From Alphaproteobacteria bacterium (GTDB lineage Bacteria > Pseudomonadota > Alphaproteobacteria > Micavibrionales > UBA2020), in the NCBI GenBank assembly GCA_029266795.1, contig JAQSWE010000104.1:1-8314 (forward strand): DNA of 8,314 bases. Direction: 5' to 3'. This document shows positions 5,262 to 8,314 of this stretch, piece after piece. Below the pieces are notes generated by a model. That model saw only the letters and a list, made by a program, of their open reading frames with translations, made no database searches and had not been told where the DNA came from. Each line of letters begins with the position of its first letter. Within the stretch, counting starts at the first letter, position 1. A program made the position numbers and the translations under genes.

Positions 5262-6035
5262 ATGAAAAAATACGTCCTCCTCACCGCGCTGGCGCTCGTG
5301 ATCGCCGCGCCTGCTTACGCGCAGACTTCCAACGAAACCGCGGTGAAACGCACGATGACCGCCGTTGAAAAAGCGGCTGTCGAGCAGGGCTTCTCGCCCG
5401 CGAACCCCGGTGCCACCAGCTACGGCAACGCCGATGCAGGTCCCGGCATGGCACCCGCGCCCGAATTCGAACCGGCTCCCGCAGCGGCTGCAGAACCTGC
5501 GCCCGTGAAGCATAAAGTTTACAGCAACACCGATACCGGCGTGTCGTCCGACATCGCACCGGTCGCAGCGGGCGCGTCGCCCACGCTGTCGCCCGACGTG
5601 ATGCCCGCGGGCGCAGCGCCCTCCGGCAACCGCCCCAGCCTCGTCACCACCGGCGAGAACGGCCTGCCGAAAGGCCTCGTCATGAACGGGCCCGGCACCG
5701 AAGAATACAAGCGCAAGCACCGCGCGAAGAAAAAGAAAGCCAAAAAAGCGGCAGCAGCTGTCGAACAATCCGCGCCCGTCGCCGAAACGAACATCAAGCC
5801 GGAAGCTGTTTCCGAACCCGCGCCCTACACCGCACCGGTGGCAGAGCCTGTAATGGAAGCGCCCCCCGCAATGCCCGATACGTCTTCGGTGCCGCCTGCG
5901 GCTGATCCCGCAGCACCGACGCCCGCACCGCTCGCGGCACCCGTCACGCCGGAACCGGCTCCTGCCGAACTGCAGCCCTCGCCGGGTCCCGACCCGCTGG
6001 CGGCGCCGGCTGATCCCTTCGCGCCCCAACAGTAA
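5262..6035 (+). CDS. Exported Ala/Pro-rich low-complexity protein, function unknown
   Basis: I do not recognise this 257-residue protein. It has a textbook Sec signal peptide: MKKY, a hydrophobic core at residues 5-16, and a cleavage site AYA before Gln21. The mature part is dominated by Ala and Pro. A moderately ordered stretch, ETAVKRTMTAVEKAAVEQGF (25-44), is followed by Pro/Ala-rich linker to about 120, then a Gly/Asn-containing stretch GENGLPKGLVMNGPGTEEY (131-149). A dense basic patch follows at 150-162 with nine Lys or Arg among 13 residues, and then a long acidic Pro/Ala tail with repeated PAP, EPAP and APV units to the C-terminus. The layout suggests an extended periplasmic or surface protein; the basic patch could touch nucleic acid, LPS or peptidoglycan, but that is a guess. 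GGAG lies six bases upstream and a terminator follows, so it is probably monocistronic. Confidence 0.75.
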   Translation: MKKYVLLTALALVIAAPAYAQTSNETAVKRTMTAVEKAAVEQGFSPANPGATSYGNADAGPGMAPAPEFEPAPAAAAEPAPVKHKVYSNTDTGVSSDIAPVAAGASPTLSPDVMPAGAAPSGNRPSLVTTGENGLPKGLVMNGPGTEEYKRKHRAKKKKAKKAAAAVEQSAPVAETNIKPEAVSEPAPYTAPVAEPVMEAPPAMPDTSSVPPAADPAAPTPAPLAAPVTPEPAPAELQPSPGPDPLAAPADPFAPQQ

Positions 6036-6060
6036 GCGCGTTGAAATAAATAAGGAAAAA

Positions 6061-6082
6061 GCCCGCGCAAGCGGGCTTTTTT
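6061..6082 (+). terminator. Rho-independent terminator after the Ala/Pro-rich protein gene
   Basis: GCCCGC (6061-6066) pairs with GCGGGC (6071-6076) around a GCAA tetraloop (GNRA), followed by TTTTTT (6077-6082). An AAAAA tract (6056-6060) precedes the stem, so it may also work on the minus strand. It lies 25 bases after the stop codon and resembles the terminator at 811-837 in loop type and in the flanking AAGGAAAA. Confidence 0.92.
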
Positions 6083-6139
6083 CATGCCGGGCGCAGCAGG
6101 CGTTTTACAGGGTAAAAGGGATTTTTAAGGGCTTTCGGG

Positions 6140-6145
6140 TATCAT
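6140..6145 (+). promoter_or_regulatory. Candidate -10 element for the small exported protein gene, possibly leaderless
   Basis: TATCAT is a 5-of-6 match to the -10 consensus and ends six bases before the ATG at 6152, so transcription would begin at about the start codon. No matching -35 lies 16-18 bases upstream; TTTACA (6104-6109) is a good hexamer but too far away. No convincing Shine-Dalgarno precedes either candidate ATG. Confidence 0.3.
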
Positions 6146-6151
6146 GTTTCC

Positions 6152-6736
6152 ATGGGTGTTTACATGAATAAATTCGTGCTGGCCGCCGTATTTTTCCTCG
6201 TCCTTGCCGCGCCTGCGGCAAGCTTCGCGCAGGAAGAATATATCGACAGCGACGCGGCAGAGGCGGGCAACGCCGCCGGCCAGCAATGGCGCCAGAAATG
6301 GCTGGAGAACCGCGTGACAGCCGAAGACGTCGCGCGCGCGAAATACGACGCCCTGCCGCTTGAACAGCGTCAGGCGATCGAGGGCCGCATCGCGCAGGCG
6401 CGCGAGAAAAAAGACGGTTACAAGCTGGGCGAGAAGCATGGCAAGGCGGTCAATGATGCGATCGCCGAACAAATCCCCGAACTCTCGCGCGAGCACAAGG
6501 AAGATATCCAGAGATACAGCCGCAAGGCGCAAGACAGCCTGAAGAAATTGCAGGCCACGCAGGGCAGTGACGCTTATCACAACCGCCAGAAGATGAACGA
6601 TTTTAAATACCACCACATGGACGAGGCCAATCAGGCCAAGCGCGCCTATCGCGACTACGCCCGCGACCATCCGCAAGTCGACGCTGCCGCCGATGCGGCG
6701 AAAGACTGGTGGGCGAAACGGAAAGCGGCACAGTAG
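6152..6736 (+). CDS. Exported charged helical protein, function unknown
   Basis: I do not recognise this 194-residue protein. It carries a Sec signal peptide: NKF, a hydrophobic run at residues 8-20 (VLAAVFFLVLAAP) and a likely cleavage after SFA, before Gln27. The start may be the ATG at 6152 or the in-frame ATG at 6164 (MNKFVLAA); the latter gives a more typical signal length, while the former fits a leaderless transcript. The mature protein is rich in Lys, Arg, Glu, Asp and Ala with few Pro or Gly and should be almost all helix. Examples are ENRVTAEDVARAKYDALP, LEQRQAIEGRIAQAREKK and AYRDYARDHP. It ends DWWAKRKAAQ, with a Trp pair in a basic amphipathic tail. It contains no cysteine. The stop TAG abuts the stop of recX on the other strand with no spacer. 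A periplasmic location is likely; nothing indicates a catalytic role. Confidence 0.75.
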   Translation: MGVYMNKFVLAAVFFLVLAAPAASFAQEEYIDSDAAEAGNAAGQQWRQKWLENRVTAEDVARAKYDALPLEQRQAIEGRIAQAREKKDGYKLGEKHGKAVNDAIAEQIPELSREHKEDIQRYSRKAQDSLKKLQATQGSDAYHNRQKMNDFKYHHMDEANQAKRAYRDYARDHPQVDAAADAAKDWWAKRKAAQ

Positions 6737-7264
6737 CTATTCTTCATCATCGCCCGAATACTCGAGCGCAGCGCGCGCGATTTCAAAACTGAATCCGGCG
6801 CGGCTCAGCACGGCCATTTCTTTTTGTTTGTCTTTCGGATCGGTCGCGCGGCCGAGCTTTTTGCGTTTCACCAGTTTCAGCGCCGCCTGCAATTCGGTTT
6901 CTTCGTCATCATGGCCCTCGAGTGCATCCGCAACTGCTGTCTTCGGCAGCCCCTTGGCCGACAGTTTTGCCATGATCGCATTCTTGGACCGGCCCTGCCG
7001 CCGCAGGGAGGTGACGCGCGCCTCGGCAAAGCCCTTGTCATTCAGCAGGCCGGAGGCGATATAGCGGGTGACAAGGTCGTCCACCAGCGGATAGAACGTC
7101 TCGGGGTCGTCCTTGTGAAAATGGCAGGACCGCATGATTTTCCGCCGCATCACGCGCCGGAAATTCTCGGCGCTAGTCGCATAACGCTGCAAATAGTAAA
7201 GGGCAGCATTTTCCAAATACTGTTTGGTGATCTTGCGGGGCTGTTTTTGCTTTTTGGCGGTCAC
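6737..7264 (-). CDS. recX: RecX family regulatory protein (RecA modulator)
   Basis: RecX proteins bind RecA filaments and limit recombination and SOS induction. This 175-residue protein has the family's three-helix repeats: LENAALYYLQRYATSAENFRRVMRRKI (residues 17-43, first repeat), then LVDDLVTRYIASGLLNDKGFAEARVTSLRRQGRSKNAIMAKLSAKGLP in the middle, with the family-typical GLLND, FAEAR and GRS-IxxxLxxKG spacing, and a last repeat ending GFSFEIARAAL (156-166). Basic N-terminal residues precede the first helix. The start is GTG at 7264; a stop codon lies two codons upstream in frame and no other start comes before the first helix. There is no good Shine-Dalgarno. In many bacteria recX follows recA; here it is alone and divergent from hslO by 49 bases. 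The 3' end converges on the exported-protein gene without a spacer. Sequence conservation in RecX is low, but the helix pattern is clear. Confidence 0.88.
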   Translation of the reverse strand: MTAKKQKQPRKITKQYLENAALYYLQRYATSAENFRRVMRRKIMRSCHFHKDDPETFYPLVDDLVTRYIASGLLNDKGFAEARVTSLRRQGRSKNAIMAKLSAKGLPKTAVADALEGHDDEETELQAALKLVKRKKLGRATDPKDKQKEMAVLSRAGFSFEIARAALEYSGDDEE

Positions 7265-7284
7265 GGCTTACTTTATGCTATATT
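7254..7284 (+). promoter_or_regulatory. Candidate hslO promoter in the recX-hslO divergent region
   Basis: TATATT (7279-7284), a 5-of-6 -10 match, is preceded by the extended -10 motif TG (7276-7277). A weak -35, TTGGCG (7254-7259), lies 19 bases upstream, inside the recX start. Predicted transcription begins near 7291. On the opposite strand the same AT-rich segment offers TAAAGT (7274-7269) five bases before the recX GTG, with TTAACG (7296-7291) 16 bases upstream of it, so the two promoters would overlap. Confidence 0.4.
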
Positions 7285-7313
7285 CTGAAGACGTTAAACG
7301 CTGGAAGGGCACT

Positions 7314-8273
7314 ATGGCTATTCGTATCAAAAAAGACGGCTCGGTACAATCCGGCTTGGTGGACGATAACGTCGTCCAGCCGTTCCGCCTTGAAAAATCC
7401 AACGTGCGCGGCCGCATGGTGCGCATGGGCGATGTGCTGAAGCAGATCATGCAGCAGCACGATTACCCGCCCGCCGTTTCGGCGCTGCTGTCCGAGGTCG
7501 TGACCGTCTGCCTGCTGCTGTCCGGCATGATGAAATACGAAGGCATCTTCACGCTGCAGATCAAGGGCTCCGGCCCCATCCGCATGCTCGTCGCCGATGT
7601 GACGAGCAAGGGGGAGGTGCGCGCCTATGCCGGTTTCGACGAAGCGGCGGTCAAGAAAGCCGCCAAGCGCAAGAAAGACCCCGTCAACCACCATTACCAC
7701 CTGATCGGCAAGAAGGGCTATATGGCCTTTACCGTCGACCAGGGCGGCAGCGCGAATGACCGCTATCAGGGCATCGTCGAGCTGAAGGGCAATTCGATCA
7801 CCGAAGCCGTGCAGCATTACTTCACGCAGTCGGAGCAGATCAAGACCTCGTTCAAGATCGCCGTGCATCCGCAGGATTCACAATGGCGCACGGGTGCCAT
7901 CATGATCCAGCAATTGCCGGACGAGGAAGCCAGCAAGGGCACGGAAAATTCGATCGAAGACTGGACGCGCGCGGCCATGCTGCTGGCGACCTGTTCCGAC
8001 GGCGAAATGCTGTCGCCGGTGCTGGCAACGTCGGATGTGCTGTACCGCCTGTTCCATGAAGACGGTGTGCGCATCTATTCGCCGACACATGTGCGGTTCA
8101 AATGCCGCTGCTCCGCCGAAAAGGTAGAGAACATCCTGCGCACCATCCCCCGCGCCGAGCTGGAGGAGGAATGCGAGAAAAACGGCAAGGTGTCGATCAA
8201 GTGCGAATTTTGCTCGGAAGAATACGTGTATAAAGCCAACCAGCTGGAAGGCATTTACGGAGAGAGAAAATGA
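7314..8273 (+). CDS. hslO: Hsp33 redox-regulated holdase chaperone
   Basis: Hsp33 is a cytosolic chaperone switched on by oxidative unfolding; it holds unfolding proteins until reducing conditions return. The 319-residue product has the N-terminal core (VVQPFRLEKSNVRGRMVRMG at 20-39, then LLSGMMKYEGIFTLQIKGSGPIRMLVADV at 68-96), the middle RAYAGFDE and YQGIVELKG strands, and the C-terminal zinc switch. Its four Cys ligands are Cys264 and Cys266 (KCRC) and Cys297 and Cys300 (CEFC). Length is slightly above the 290 or so of the E. coli protein and typical of alphaproteobacterial members. ATG 7314 is chosen because GGAAGG (7303-7308) sits five bases upstream and the protein then starts with the usual short strand; an in-frame GTG at 7224 would place 30 unrelated residues inside recX. 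The stop overlaps the next start as ATGA, implying coupled translation with the following exported protein. Confidence 0.96.
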   Translation: MAIRIKKDGSVQSGLVDDNVVQPFRLEKSNVRGRMVRMGDVLKQIMQQHDYPPAVSALLSEVVTVCLLLSGMMKYEGIFTLQIKGSGPIRMLVADVTSKGEVRAYAGFDEAAVKKAAKRKKDPVNHHYHLIGKKGYMAFTVDQGGSANDRYQGIVELKGNSITEAVQHYFTQSEQIKTSFKIAVHPQDSQWRTGAIMIQQLPDEEASKGTENSIEDWTRAAMLLATCSDGEMLSPVLATSDVLYRLFHEDGVRIYSPTHVRFKCRCSAEKVENILRTIPRAELEEECEKNGKVSIKCEFCSEEYVYKANQLEGIYGERK

Positions 8274-8314
8274 AGATGAAATGGATGGCGATGTTCGTCG
8301 CCGTGTCGCTGCTC
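8270..8314 (+). CDS. 5' end of an exported protein gene, cut by window end
   Basis: ATG at 8270 overlaps the hslO stop (ATGA) and is preceded by a strong purine-rich ribosome-binding site, GGAGAG (8259-8264), inside the end of hslO. The 15 visible codons read MKMKWMAMFVAVSLL, the n-region and beginning of the hydrophobic core of a signal peptide or membrane anchor. The second ATG at 8276 is an alternative start. Too little is visible to name the protein. Confidence 0.6.
   Translation, partial: MKMKWMAMFVAVSLL

Noticed and set aside
5115..6029. Open frame of 304 codons on the minus strand, antisense to the Ala/Pro-rich gene
   Set aside because: Its product is Arg, Gly and Cys rich without domain character, as expected from the complement of GC-rich Ala/Pro codons. 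The plus-strand gene has a signal peptide, ribosome-binding site and terminator.
7224..7313. N-terminal extension of Hsp33 from the GTG at 7224
   Set aside because: It would overlap the start of recX, adds 30 residues not found in Hsp33, and has no ribosome-binding site, whereas the ATG at 7314 has GGAAGG five bases upstream.
7278..7868. Open frame of 196 codons on the minus strand inside hslO
   Set aside because: It is antisense to unmistakable Hsp33 sequence and has no recognisable features of its own.

Overview
The window looks like a piece of an alphaproteobacterial chromosome. Coding regions are GC-rich, leader regions are AT-rich, genes are tightly packed, and the recognisable genes (an MsbA-type ABC exporter, RecX, Hsp33) are ordinary proteobacterial ones. 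I see no insertion sequence, phage gene, CRISPR array, tRNA or rRNA. The lineage is an inference; nothing here fixes the genus.

Layout, left to right. The 3' part of an ABC exporter gene (1-789, +) ends at a strong GNRA-loop terminator. A putative secreted or lipoprotein zincin of DUF922 type follows (881-1540, +). Converging on it with no spacer is a four-gene minus-strand run, read from right to left: a GNAT acetyltransferase (4873-4103), an aspartoacylase/succinylglutamate-desuccinylase-like hydrolase (4018-3167), an unrecognised membrane-anchored protein (3102-2473) and an L-lactate dehydrogenase (2473-1541). The last two overlap by one base (TAATG). A 388-base divergent spacer (4874-5261) separates this run from two plus-strand genes for small exported proteins of unknown function: an Ala/Pro-rich one (5262-6035, closed by a terminator) and a charged helical one (6152-6736). 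The second converges, again with no spacer, on recX (7264-6737, -). Divergent from recX is hslO, encoding Hsp33 (7314-8273, +), whose stop overlaps the start of another signal-peptide gene cut by the window end (8270-).

The most interesting part is the minus-strand leader of the GNAT gene (about 5073-4874). It holds a possible 29-codon upstream ORF with an arginine-rich end. The last codons of this ORF form the 5' side of a long interrupted hairpin with the stop codon in its loop. Downstream lie a candidate pseudoknot and a perfect 7-base complement of the GNAT Shine-Dalgarno region. The layout resembles polyamine- or arginine-responsive leaders such as the alphaproteobacterial speF motif. 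That resemblance comes from memory and logic, not from a search. The genes that follow, an acyltransferase and an N-acyl amino acid hydrolase-like enzyme, would suit control by amino acids or polyamines.

Several genes (881, 6152, perhaps recX at 7264) have a -10-like hexamer ending only 5-6 bases before the start codon and no clear Shine-Dalgarno sequence. This suggests leaderless mRNAs. The stress functions (RecX for RecA modulation, Hsp33 for oxidative protein damage) share a 49-base divergent promoter region.
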